The translations under genes were made by a program, and so were the position numbers. A DNA stretch of 64,000 nt from assembly GCF_014851395.1 (NCBI RefSeq), contig NW_024041262.1, positions 17,351,671-17,415,670 on the forward strand, written 5' to 3'. Position 1 is the first letter of the stretch. Every line of letters starts with the position of its first letter. Below the pieces are notes generated by a model that was not told the DNA's origin, did no database searches, and saw only the letters and a program-made list of their open reading frames with translations. Shown here one piece after another: positions 53,152 to 64,000 of the stretch. The DNA comes from Micropterus salmoides. Its lineage: Eukaryota; Chordata; Actinopteri; Centrarchiformes; Centrarchidae.

Positions 53152-54956
53152 TCACTTATGTTGTCCACGGGCAAAATGGCATGCAAAATCGTACCGGTCT
53201 ACGCACATGTGACCACAGATGTTGCACTGGAATGGATGTTCGTAGCCGTGGCAGCCCATGTGAATGGTGTAGAGGATATTATCCAGAAAGTGAATATGAC
53301 AATGCTGGCACCTATGTAAGAGCTGTTGGTCTGATGCAGTCAGGGCAGGGGCGGGTGTGCTTGGCTGGCTGTTGCTTACACTCGCAGTAAGAGTGTTCAT
53401 GGTGTTCTCAAAGACGAGGCCGGGAACAGGACTGCAACTCCCGTGTCCTGAGGTGGGGGATTCTTTTTTAGGTGGTGAAGTCTGCACTCCGTTTGAACAC
53501 GATGCATCGTGTTCACTAGAAACCTGTTGTATGAGGATGGGCTTCTCGTCTATTAAGGACTCCCTGTCTGGGGATGGAGGAGTCTGAGGCTCGGGGTGAA
53601 GGTCGGCCAACTGGCCAGCAAGTGTAGACAGCTGGTCCAGTGGGTTATTAAAAGTCAAACCATTAGCAGCTCTGTTGCGACTGTCGTTCTCATCTCCCCT
53701 GGGAAGGTTCTTATACTCACTACTGTTCAAATGGTGGTGGATCTTGTGAGACAAGTCATTCAGATAATCCGTCTTTGGCAAAACCATGGAGTTAGGGTTG
53801 AAGTTGAGGAGCAGCCGCCTGCTGAAGCCCAGCGAGCCCGTCCTCTTCTGCAAGGAGCCCAACATTCTCTTGTTGGAGAAAGGCGAGCGGATGACTCTGG
53901 TGGGCAGAAGCTTGTGGCGTCGGCGGCGGTGATGCGACAGGTTGCTGCGGTCGCTACAGCGGAAGGTGCAGAGGTCACACTTGTACGGCTTCTCTCCTGT
54001 GTGTGAGCGCATGTGGGCTTCCAAGTGGCGCTCGTATGCCGAGGCAAATGAGCACAGCTGGCAGCGATGAGGCTTTTCGCCTGGGTGACAATCAGAAGAG
54101 GACATAATTGCAGTTATAATGTTGATATTACCTGATATAACTAAAACTGTGAGAGAGTAAACCATGGTGAGATTAGCTTCTGCACATCTCTGTTCTGTTT
54201 TTGACCAACTAGAATGCTTCTAAAAATTCAGCTAGAAGTCAGATTTGGGCAGGATTTTGCATATGATAATGTCAGAATCTGGGGTCTGTGTAGTATGTGA
54301 GAGTTCAGTGGTATTACTGTATCCATTATTGGAGAAAACTGACATGTAGCTGACATGTACAATAATAGCATAATATCTGATTATGAAAAGGATGTTGTTT
54401 CACCTTGAACTTAATGGGTGAGGGCCATTGTCTTTAGAGACATTGGTAAATATATACAGTTCCTAAGTAAGTGTGTCTGGATTAACTGCAGATGTTTTTT
54501 GGACATGGTGCTGGCTTAGTGAGTGAACAAAGTGGAAACACTGACCTGTGTGGATGCGGATGTGCTCTATTAAACGAGCCATGCCCTTGTTGGCATAGCT
54601 GCAGTAGCTGCACTTGTACTTTCCATCGCAGGTCCTCTCCAGCCCGTCCATCTGTACGTCTGACCCGTCCTCCATTGACAGGCTCACCTCCACAGACGGA
54701 GGGTCCTGACCATTCTGCTCACTCCTGGGCGCAGCTGAAACCAAAGCAGTGACTTTAAGATTTTACTCTTTACTAACCAAAGACGTACTGCAGTAATCTT
54801 TAATTGTATATACTTCCCACCGGTGTGAAACGGCTCCCCTGATTCTTTTTCTCCGCAAACAGAGCCCGAGATCATGTTGACATGCTGAGTTTGCTGTGTT
54901 AGGTATTCTTGAAATTCCCTCACAAAATCCACAGGCTCGGTCTTTATGTCCTCCAT
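53152..54956 (-). CDS. ikzf5: Zinc finger protein Pegasus (Ikaros family), 3 coding exons, 417 aa
   Basis: A nuclear C2H2 zinc-finger DNA-binding protein of the Ikaros family that can dimerise with relatives through its C-terminal fingers. Coding exons, minus strand: 54821-54956 (5' part of the exon runs to 54,977), 54546-54734, 53152-54080; phases close. The N-terminus MEDIKTEPVDFVREFQEYLT and the following QQTQHVNMISGSV match human IKZF5 closely. Three DNA-binding fingers have Cys/His at 87/90/103/107, 115/118/131/135 and 143/146/159/164. A long Ser/Pro-rich linker follows (NPLDQLSTLAGQL, QPSTPAPAL). Two C-terminal fingers (CQHCHIHF...HMGCH; CNICGHMC...GQH) form the dimerisation module. The human protein has 419 aa. 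A 5' untranslated exon ends at a donor at 55,167-55,168. It is head-to-head with acadsb. Confidence 0.96.
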
Positions 54957-55168
54957 CTTCCTTCTTCTGTGTTTAACCTGAAAAGATCCAGAGATGAGTC
55001 GATAGGCAGACGTGTGACAACTCTGTTTTCACATGTGACTGCCGATAACCTATAGTAACGTTAGCTAACGTTGACGTAGCTTAATGGCTACGTTAGCGAG
55101 CTCGACACAAATTTCATTAAAATTAACCCGAATATCTGACACCATGCTCAACACAGTCCATAGCTTAC

Positions 55169-55300
55169 CTTTCAGCGCCGAAGTGACATTATCGCTAAGC
55201 ATAGAGAAGTGTGAAAATTGAGCCCTGGGGAAAATGATCCGGATAGAACTGTTACCAAGTGAACGCTTCCGTTTTTCTTATACGTCTGTGTTCCGTGTCC
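55169..55300 (-). other. ikzf5: 5' untranslated exon of ikzf5 (approximate)
   Basis: A strong minus-strand donor (AAAG|GTAAGC, GT at 55,167-55,168) precedes the acceptor at 54,978-54,979 of the first coding exon. The outer edge of this exon (transcription start) is a guess. Confidence 0.45.
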
Positions 55301-55615
55301 CCACAAACGCAACTGTTGCCTTCGTGTACAGTCAGGGAAAAAAGGGTTTATCGTTTTCGCACATCCAAACGAGTCTCATGAAAGTCTCTTAAATAAGTGG
55401 TAGATTTTCCTATGTTATCCGGTTTGCCCTAGTTTGTCCCTTTCACGTAATCACCATATAGCACAGTCTATAATTAAGTATAAAAAATTCTGTACAATAA
55501 CTGCTAACTGAATAGTTTTATCATTAACGCTGAGACACACCATAAACTCGAATGTCTGACACGTGCAAAGGGGCACTTGAAGGCAGCATCACATGTAAAC
55601 ATTTTATAAGAAATC
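55301..55615. promoter_or_regulatory. Divergent promoter region of ikzf5 and acadsb
   Basis: The two start codons are 660 bp apart and their transcripts probably start within about 300-400 bp of each other, so a shared bidirectional promoter is likely. A CACGTG E-box (55,560-55,565) lies about 50 bp before the acadsb ATG. No TATA box is obvious. Which motifs are used is inference. Confidence 0.4.
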
Positions 55616-58600
55616 ATGGCTGCGCCGTTGGTCAGAGTTTTCTCAAAGGTGAGGCTGAAAACTATGAACGTAGTTGTTTACATTTGCAGGGTTTTGCACC
55701 GGTTTTAATATGTTTTCCACTGTATCAAATCTTTATCCTTGAATTACGTAACCTGGCAGGATACTGCTGATGTGACGTTACTAGCTAAAAGACGGCTAAT
55801 GCTAACTTGAGAGCACAAACGAACAGTAACTTAGCTGAGCAGCAAAATAGACGTCTAATTGATCAATTTAACTTTATTGTTAGTGTTGAGTGATGGCCGA
55901 CATGACAACCTAGTAGTCTTATTAAAACTGTGCATGTACCCATACACGCAGATAGACATTTCACATTGTTGTCTGCCCCGGTTCTAGTCTTGCAGACAGA
56001 TATCTCGACCTTGGGGGGCATGCCAGGCTGGATGGAGGAGCGTGTCCAGCAGACTTGCCCCAGATGTGGCTTCAGGCCAGGCAGCTGGGGTGGTCTCCTT
56101 TCCTCCCCTTCAGACATATTCAGAGGAGGAGAGCATGATGAGGGACGCGGGTGAGCTGTGAATCTTGCAGCACGTGTGTGTTGCACGAATTCCTCACCGA
56201 CACTAAACATCTGTCTTGTTGTTTGACAGTGAAAAAATATGCACAAGAGCGCATTGCTCCGTTGGTGTCGAAGATGGATGAAAATTCTGCCATGGACGAT
56301 GAAGTGATCAAATCTCTCTTTGAACAGGGTGTATGTACTAGTTGATTCATTTAATTGTGATTTAACACAAGTGTTAAATCAATTAAGTCAGTGTCAGTTT
56401 TTTCTTTTTTTCTATCCAGTGACTAATATTGACTCTTTACAGCTCATGGGCATTGAGATTGACCCAGAGTACGGTGGCACAGGTGCCTCATTCTTCTCCT
56501 CCATTCTGGTCATTGAGGAGCTGGCAAAGGTGGACCCCTCTGTGGCTGTGCTCTGCGACATTCAAAACACACTGATCAACACACTGTTTGCCAAACTGGG
56601 TACGCCAGCTCAGAAGGAGCAGTACCTCAGCCGGCTGTCTACTGACATGGTAAACAAACACTACATTGTCATTGTGGCATAGATCAAAAGCTGCTTTCTG
56701 GAGAGGAAGACAGCCCTGACAGAAAGATGTTGTTAGAGAACCAACCACATAATCTGAACAATTGTGACATGTCACACAGATTGGAAGCTTCTGCCTCTCT
56801 GAAGCAGAGGCGGGAAGTGATGCCTTTGCTCTGAAGACACGTGCTGAAAAACATAAGGACTATTACGTCATCAATGGATCCAAGATGTGGATCAGCAATG
56901 CGGAGCATGCAGGTGTTTTCCTCGTGATGGCCAATGTGGATCCCTCCGTTGTGAGTAACTGTTCATCCTACTATTCTTGTTGCTTGTTGTCGACAGTTAT
57001 TTATTGTATTGTACTGTAGGAAGATCTTTATGTAGAAATACCTGATCTCATCCTCTTGCATCAAAAAGGTGTGTAATGAACAGTAACATCTGATTTGCTT
57101 AAATGCGATTCAGCTGTCAAATACCCTAAATATGCAACATAAAAAAAATTGATAAACACAGGAAATATTATGTAGTTAATTCAAGACCTTTCTAACTCAG
57201 TCTCAACAAAAGCTAAACATTTAAGGTCCTCACAAGTAGTTTTTATCACAGACATATTGGATTGGATTGTACTGATTTTATTTTCATAAAACCCGATAGT
57301 GAGCAAAGTATTGGTTATTTTACTTAAAAGTAAAAGTAAAAATATTACAGTGTAAAAATACCATTAGGGTATGATGGTACTGGAAAAATTACAAAAGTAT
57401 TGGCATCAAAATATACTTAAAGTACTAAAAGTAGAAGTACACATTATGCAGAATGGCCCATTTCATAATAATAATAAAAAATAAAATAAAAATTACTTTA
57501 TTATGAGGAATTAATGTGGACGTCACTTTAATGTTGTAGCTCATAAAAGTGGGGCAAATTTGAATTACTTGATTTACTGATAGGTAGCTTAATCGATAAT
57601 AATACATCATCATTTATTAGTGGATTTATATTGTTATATTAATAATATCAATCGGCAAAGTAACTACTAATTAAAACTATCAAATATGTAGTAGTAAAAA
57701 GTATAAAGTAGCATAAAATGGATTTACTCAAGTAAAGTACAAGTAACTCAAAATAACTTTACTTAAGTACAGTACTTGAGTAAATGTGCTTAGTTTCATT
57801 CCACTTTTGACACCGTGTTGACACAGATGCTTTTAATACTCTTACAGAAATGTGTGCAAATATAAAGACAAAGTGACTGTTGATTGACAGGGATACAGAG
57901 GCATCACCTGCTTCATTGTGGACCGGGACACGGAGGGGCTGGAGATTTGCAAGAAGGAGAACAAACTCGGCCTGCGCGCGTCCTCCACCTGCCCACTCAA
58001 CTTTGACAATGTCAAGGTACCTCCAAACGCCTCGTACTGTACCGGACCGATGTGAAAGAAATGCATACTGCGACTTTTAGTAACTTTGTGCTCTCCGTCG
58101 TAGATACCTGAGAAGAACATTTTGGGACAGATTGGTCATGGGTACAAGTACGCCATCGGAATGTTGAATGAGGGCAGGATTGGAATTGCAGCTCAGGTAA
58201 AAACCATGAGACATTTTAAAGTAAATGATTTTAAACAAGCTTAATGGGCTCTACTCAACTTTACAAAGTGTAAAAATTGAAATGTTGCATGTGCTAACTT
58301 TTTCTGTGTGTGTTTTAGATGCTTGGGCTGGCGCAAGGTTGCTTTGACCACACTATTCCTTACACCAGACAGAGGGTGCAGTTTGGAAAACGTATCTTTG
58401 ACTTCCAGGTAGATCCAAAATAGATTTCATTCCCTTTTAGATAACATGTTTGTGTTTATTGACGTTATTCTGGAGGCTGGCGTATTCAGTGGTGTTTGTG
58501 GTGGTGTTGTTATGTTACTCTTTGTATTCCAGGGCATGCAGCACCAAATAGCCCACGTAGCAACACAGATTGAAGCTGGTCGGCTGTTGACATACAACGC

Positions 58601-61148
58601 TGCTCGTCTGAAGGAAGCTGGGAGACCTTTCATTAAGGAGGCATGCATGGCTAAATACTTCAACGCAGAGGTGAGCTTCCTCATTCATTGATGACCGCTC
58701 AATACAAGGATGGTGTTGCTGGGGTTTTGGAACTGTATGTGTGTATTTGTAGGATATACTGGATTTTATACATTTTATGTATATTATTTAGTAGCATTTT
58801 TTTCCTTGTTATAGCACTCAGGTGTTTTATTAATTTAGCATTATTCCTCTGACCTCAACTGTGTTGTTGGACCTTGGTTACTTTTTTCATAATTGATCTA
58901 CTGTATAAGTCTGTGTTATACAGGGTTTCCCACATAAAGACTTTATTTGGGCAGGACACCCACGTATATTAATGTCCCCAAAGTATATTTGGTGACCCAT
59001 TTTAGTATTTTGCAGAGAAGAGAGATGTTATCTGGTGTTACATTACACCGCGGACACAGTAGAAATTTCACAAGCACAGAAAAGCAACAGTGAACACACC
59101 AATGCAGATGTCTTTCAGTACCACACTGGTTTCAAACGTTTCGATAGGCTATGTCATTAAAAAGCCTCCTCTACATGTGGTACACCTGCTGCCGTAAAAA
59201 TGGAATTGCAGGTGGAGAAATCCAAAAGTCAAGTTCTGTGTCTTTCTGACTTTATAAAACGTACTGCTGATGAAGAAAATCACCAGAGCAAACACATACA
59301 GGGAGAGAGAGTACTATGGTACTAAGACGGTGAATAAGATGTAAGAGTCGATGTTAACTGGGTGGCCGTGCAGGCAGAGTTCTTTCGCAACGGCGCATGC
59401 TCTGTATTTTCTCTAGAAGAATGCACGTTGATTGTGTCAGAATATGAACAGTTTAAAGACATGTTAATGGCTAAATCTAATATTGTGGCGGCCGACAAAG
59501 CTAGGGAGGCTTGTTGTAATTGCATTGAATAAATTTGTAATTATCTTCACATTGTTCTTATAGTAGGCTAATTCTCTATTTTGTATTTTATGGACGCTTC
59601 ATTTGTGTGTAATATGTAAAGGTACAACTGCACATTATGTCCATTGTAATAAATAAAAAAAATGGAGCCAGGGGAGAGGGGAAAAGAATTTCCAATATTA
59701 ATGTGGTAGATTTACGAGAAACTAATAATCATAAATCTACAAGTTAATAACTTGAATATTCCCTGACATTATATTCATACATTTATGAGAGAAACTCTCA
59801 GTGTTGTTTTTTTTCAAGGAACCACATCACTTCACTTTGCAAGGCTGCAACATCACACACATACCTCTGCCGTGTATTATGCATTCAGTGGGAAATTATA
59901 TTGGACTTCACAATCAGGTTTAGCTGTGGGTTTAGCCCACAACACTATGTGTGGTGTGTAGTCCACATATAAGCCTCGAGTTAACCATGAACATAACCTG
60001 CTCAGAGCAGTTTAGAGATGCAGCGTAAATTGCCATGGCAACAGACCTTGGTTAACACCTATCCACCTTTGGTAGTACGGATTAATCAGGAAGTTACACC
60101 CGACGTCACAAAGTTACTCCTGAAGTTGCCTGGATAAACCAGTTACCCTGCTTCGTAGCACAGGCCATAGAGGTGTGGGGGTGGGTGAATGTGGGGAAAA
60201 GAGAACTGAAGGTGAAAAAGCAAGCTGACCAGAGTCCTGTAGTGAGTAAACACTAAAATAAGGTGGAGAATAAAGTAGAATTTAAAATGGTGAAATAAGA
60301 AATAACCCCCCTTCCTGCCACAGTTGCACTGTCATTCTGTGGGAAACACTGGTTTTGTAATATCTTTTCTCTATTCTGTGTGTTACTGCTCCAAGAATTC
60401 CTGTAGAAAAATAAATTTTCAGTCTCAGTGGAGTATTTTCCTGGTTGAATTAAAGTCATTATAACATCTGTTATGTTTTGTCTTCCTCAGATTGCAACTC
60501 TAACCACATCTAAATGCATCGAATGGATGGGAGGGGTAGGCTTCACTAAAGACTACCCCATAGAGAAATACTACAGAGATTGTAAAATTGGTGAGCATGA
60601 CTGGACAAATGTTGACTTGTGTTTGCAGAGTGTTTGCTAAATTGTTGTTTAGATTAGAGGCTGTTAATGTAGCCGCAGCTGAAGCTACAGTGTGGGAAGG
60701 GCTGCAGGAAGGTCAGGTATAGCTGTTTGTGATTGGACCAGAGCGGGGTGTGGAGAGAAGGGCTGATAGCAGTGGCTGTAATCGGACTCTGCAGGAATTC
60801 CCCCCGTCTGACCTCTCAGAGTGTGATTATACCTACACACAGCCAAGGAAGCTGCCAGGGCAAAATGTCGCTTTTCCTTTCATCACTACCATTTCAGCTC
60901 TCCGCGGCTCCAGCTGGAGCACCGGCAGAGTGAGCTACATAATAAAGCCCCCTTGTCTCCTAAAAGTGAAAGCTGCAGATTTGTGTGCTGTGCAGGGGAA
61001 TTTGACAAAATTGACCTTGTTTTGTTCGAGCAGGAATTCGTTCTAATGCTTTGTTTTGTCTTGATGTGCAGGTACCATTTATGAGGGCACGACAAACGTC
61101 CAGCTGTCCACTATGGCCAAGTTCATCGATAAGGACTATGACTACTGA
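55616..61148 (+). CDS. acadsb: Short/branched-chain acyl-CoA dehydrogenase, mitochondrial, 11 exons, 432 aa
   Basis: An FAD enzyme of the mitochondrial matrix that oxidises 2-methylbutyryl-CoA in isoleucine breakdown and passes electrons to ETF. Exons: 55616-55648, 55988-56150, 56230-56330, 56443-56649, 56780-56950, 57891-58016, 58104-58196, 58319-58408, 58533-58670, 60491-60590, 61072-61148; phases close. The length equals the human protein (432 aa). The N-terminus is rich in Arg and Ser with almost no acidic residues, like a mitochondrial presequence. Family segments follow in order: [86 protein letters not shown]-type motif [15 protein letters not shown] and the C-terminal IYEGTTN. Glu 412 aligns with the catalytic base (Glu 414 in human). 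Exon 2 could also start 8 bp later, but that breaks the frame. Confidence 0.96.
57315..57810. repeat. Dispersed fish repeat in acadsb intron 5
   Basis: The stretch carries acttaaaagtaaaagtaaaa near the left end and ttacttaagtacagtacttg followed by agtaaatgtgcttagtttcattccac near the right end. This 'aagtactttactcaagta' composition is typical of a very abundant short teleost interspersed element. Termini are not sharp. Confidence 0.6.
58921..60351 (+). mobile_element. DNA transposon with CAGGGTTTCCC ends, 1.43 kb, in acadsb intron 9
   Basis: The left end cagggtttcccacataaag and the right end ctgtgggaaacactg are imperfect inverted copies, a terminus common to several fish DNA transposons. The 8 bp outside each end (gtgttata / gttttgta) agree at six positions, suggesting an old hAT-like duplication. 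An open frame inside (about 59,375-59,530) resembles a Myb/SANT-like DNA-binding domain. No catalytic domain is seen, so the copy is non-autonomous. Confidence 0.7.
59372..59530 (+). pseudogene. Myb/SANT-like domain fragment inside the transposon
   Basis: One frame reads [20 protein letters not shown] and continues [16 protein letters not shown], then [15 protein letters not shown] and a stop. The spacing of the Leu/Ile/Tyr/Phe positions and the 'K-S-N-x-x-A-A-x-K-A-R-E-A' stretch resemble Myb/SANT-like DNA-binding domains that accompany some fish transposases. It is cut short before the third helix is complete. Possibly one exon of an ancestral two-exon gene (tgcag precedes it). Confidence 0.45.
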
Positions 61149-61598
61149 AACCATTTCAACCAGTTTCACGTGTGTGTCCTCAATATCACCAACTTTTCCT
61201 CTTGTTAAGTAGTTCCCACTACTGATGTTACTGATGTTGTTGTTAATGATATTGTTTGTTTCTTTTCTTCTTTCCAAAAGTCTAGGAATAAGTTTGTCAT
61301 GTGTAGAGCTCTACCACTTCACCCATATCCATATGTTGCAATATGAGAATGAATTTTTGAAAGATATTGATTTGGTATTTTCTGCGACTGTTTCAGTGCC
61401 TTCAGAAGGTCTGCTATGACTGACATCAATAATGTAAAGTGTGTTTTCTTTGCTCTAGAACAGGTGGATTGTAACAGTTCTCTCACTAATATGCTCCATA
61501 GATACTGTACAGCTCCTTATCTGGGAAGTGATTTCACGTCATTGACATTGAAATTATCTGTAAAGAGTTATCTGTCAATAACTCTGGCAAAGAATATT

Positions 61599-61604
61599 AA
61601 TAAA
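61599..61604 (+). terminator. Candidate polyadenylation signal of acadsb
   Basis: AATAAA about 450 bp after the stop codon. Another AATAAA near 62,158 could serve a longer 3' UTR. Confidence 0.5.
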
Positions 61605-64000
61605 TGTGAAGTATGCTGCATTGCAAATCGAACATGTTACTTTGGTGTGATTGAGGCATCGCTCCGTTCCGTCACTAGATGGCAGCATTCTCCAGTTTGG
61701 CAACAGAAGTCCGAGCTGAGGCAGCTTCTTGCTGAAAGAGCAGTCAATTACCACATCTTTTAACAGCCTGTCACCTCTAATGATATTTTATATCAATTTA
61801 ATTATGCTGGTGCTTCAGATGAGAAGAGGCTGCCTCGCATAATTGACTCACTGATACACTTTCAGGTGCGATTGATTACATTTCCATGGCCTAAATGTAA
61901 AATGAGGTTTTACACAGCATGGACAAGCTGTCTCCAAGTATACAGACCAGTAATAGCCACTACCAATAATGCCCCCATGTGAATGTGTGTCTTGCAAGGC
62001 CCCAGATCACTGACAGTATTAAACTATATTTATTAACAGGCAAGGAAAAAGTCAGATTCATAATGATGGTAGAGTTCGGCAGTGTTGATGCCAAATATGT
62101 AGAGGACTGAAGTTAATTGATTACACTGTTTTCATACATTCATTTATGTTATATTTCAATAAATTGATTACACTTTATTTTAGAAGCAAACAACAAAGCT
62201 TTCTTTATCTTTGATGCCCTGAAAACCACGTATCTAAAACTATACACAGAAATGGTAGAGGAATGAGCAGAGAAAAGCTAGGCTGGTCTATAAAAGAAAA
62301 CCAGACATGTAAAGATACTTTTGTGTTGACAAATCATTCTCCAACAGTTGGTAAAAATAAATTTTTTTAAAAAAAAGTTGCATTCTATTATTCTGAATAT
62401 GGTAAAACCCGATATTGTTGTCTAAACTAATTTTCTATCATGAGGAGAATTACCTATAAGAGTTTGTATTACCTGTAAGATTTTATTTACTTAACTTAAT
62501 TTCTGATGAATATTCAGTGTCACCTGTTGACAGCAGATCAGACACAACAGCTATTTGCTATTGCTATTTGAAATCTTGTTTACATGAGAAGTTAGATTCA
62601 GCTGAAAAATTCAACACTGTAAAAATTCAGTGTTGTTTGTATGTTTCTGAGATGTCTGTCAGACAAACAATGACCAACTGACAGAACTAATAATCTGACA
62701 GTGGAGTCTATTATGTGTGATGCAATTAGATACCTCTATTCTTTAAACCTTGCCCTGAATCTGATAAACCTGAGGATAAGACGCTTTCGTATCACTTTTG
62801 GAATGAACATGACAGACCGAGAACAAAATGTCACTAATAAGATCAGCTCCACGTTTGCTCAGACATTTCCAAAATTACTAAAACGACTAGAGTGAAAAGG
62901 GGAAACAAGCCTTTGTTTGCATCATTGATTGAGTGTCCTTTGTTTTCCCCTCTGATCCACTCTGACTTGTTCTGTCTATTGTGTAAGCCCCTGTTTAATG
63001 AGCATAATCTGATGAAAACACAGCGATCTGCTTTTCACTTTGCATTGGCAAAGGCAGTTCAACTAGCCTCCTTCTCCGCCCCCATCTTTAACACAGCTAT
63101 GAGACCTCTAATTATGCAAGGATTCAAGTAGCTTTTCACAAAACACAGTGTTGTCCTTTAGAGCTGGAGAGCGCTCCATGAGCTGAAAGGACAGGCTGCA
63201 TGTTTGTAGGTTGAGCAAATTCAATTTATTTGATTAGTTCTCTGCATCTGCTTCAAGTTTGGTTTAAATGATGAATCTCGTGTTTTTTTTTACATTATTT
63301 TTCATGTTTGGCCTAATAAGTCTGAACCCAAAACTCACACATAAATGCAAAACATCTATATCCAAAAGCTGTGTATACAGTCGGTTATTTTTCATCATAG
63401 GCCCAGACAGAAATTATTTTTGTGTGTCTTCTTTAGGACTTTCTAAGTGACATATGCATTGTCTTTTGGCAAAACACATTCCAGAGGCTAGTTGTCAGAT
63501 TCAAAAATCCAGCATTCAGAAATCTCAAGTTTCAGTTGCTCCAATCTTAAAAGAAAAACAGTTTGACTGCTTACAAATGTAAACTCAATCTCCCTCCTGT
63601 TCATTTTGTGTCTCTGTTCATTTTCTCCTGCTAATTATCATCTAATCTGATCACACTTGATCAGATGAATGGCTCATCCAAATGCAATTGGCTGCAACTG
63701 AGCAACTGGTATATGTTATTGTAATATGTGACAGAAACAAGACTTGGTGTGTCATCGTCACGCATTAGATCACCTGGTGCCCCTGTGGGTTTGCAGGCTT
63801 TTGTACAAAGCTGATTTGAAAGGTCTTTATCACTATGGTAAGCATTCAATTTGATGTCTGCCTGCAGCACTTCCTGACTAATAAAATTACAATGAATACA
63901 ATGAGCTCCGGTCCAGGAGAAAGGCACAGTGCATATTGCTTTCCTGTTGCACACAGGTGCAACAGAGGATAGGCTATTTGAATATTTGATACAATGGATG
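61605..64000. other. 3' flank of acadsb, no gene recognised
   Basis: AT-rich DNA with short unremarkable frames (for example 62,701-62,895 and 62,892-63,131). I recognise no exon of the HMX genes that I recall following ACADSB in human; they may lie beyond the window. Confidence 0.45.

Noticed and set aside
53596..54006. 136-codon plus-strand frame opposite ikzf5
   Set aside because: It is the antisense shadow of the large ikzf5 exon, whose zinc fingers identify the true strand.

Overview
This is vertebrate nuclear DNA, almost certainly from a teleost and probably a percomorph. Genes are split into many short exons with GT-AG introns. The proteins match vertebrate families exon by exon. The spacers carry typical fish repeats: a Tc1 element with IR/DR ends, hAT-like and other terminal-inverted-repeat elements, a tRNA-derived SINE and a non-LTR retrotransposon. 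No plasmid, phage, CRISPR or bacterial operon features are present.

Layout. Positions 1-17.5 kb form a gene-poor spacer with repeats, a nearly complete Tc1 transposon (2901-4533) and a decayed LINE (about 12.8-14.4 kb). From 17,640 to 39,446 on the minus strand lies a complete poly(ADP-ribose) glycohydrolase gene (parg; 16 coding exons, 773 codons). Head-to-head with it, 40,672-47,558 on the plus strand, is a 22-exon ADAM9-type metalloprotease-disintegrin (815 codons). Next come pstk (plus, 48,837-51,373, 6 exons, 366 codons), ikzf5/Pegasus (minus, 53,152-54,956, 3 coding exons, 417 codons) and acadsb (plus, 55,616-61,148, 11 exons, 432 codons). The last 2.4 kb shows no recognisable gene.

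All five genes look intact: splice phases close in every case and key catalytic or metal-binding residues are present. The order pstk-ikzf5-acadsb (tail-to-tail, then head-to-head) is the order I recall from human 10q26. The parg/adam9 pair beside it is not the human arrangement. The genes do not form one pathway: they cover ADP-ribose turnover, ectodomain shedding and adhesion, selenocysteine-tRNA synthesis, transcriptional control and mitochondrial branched-chain acyl-CoA oxidation. What they share is compact spacing and two divergent promoter regions.

Exon boundaries were derived by hand from splice consensus, reading-frame phase and remembered human homologues. Untranslated exons, transcription starts and repeat-family names are less certain. 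Points most worth checking: a possible alternative mitochondrial-type N-terminus for parg, a GC-AG intron in parg, a possible soluble adam9 form by intron retention, a strong hairpin in a parg intron, and a Myb/SANT-like ORF inside a transposon in an acadsb intron.
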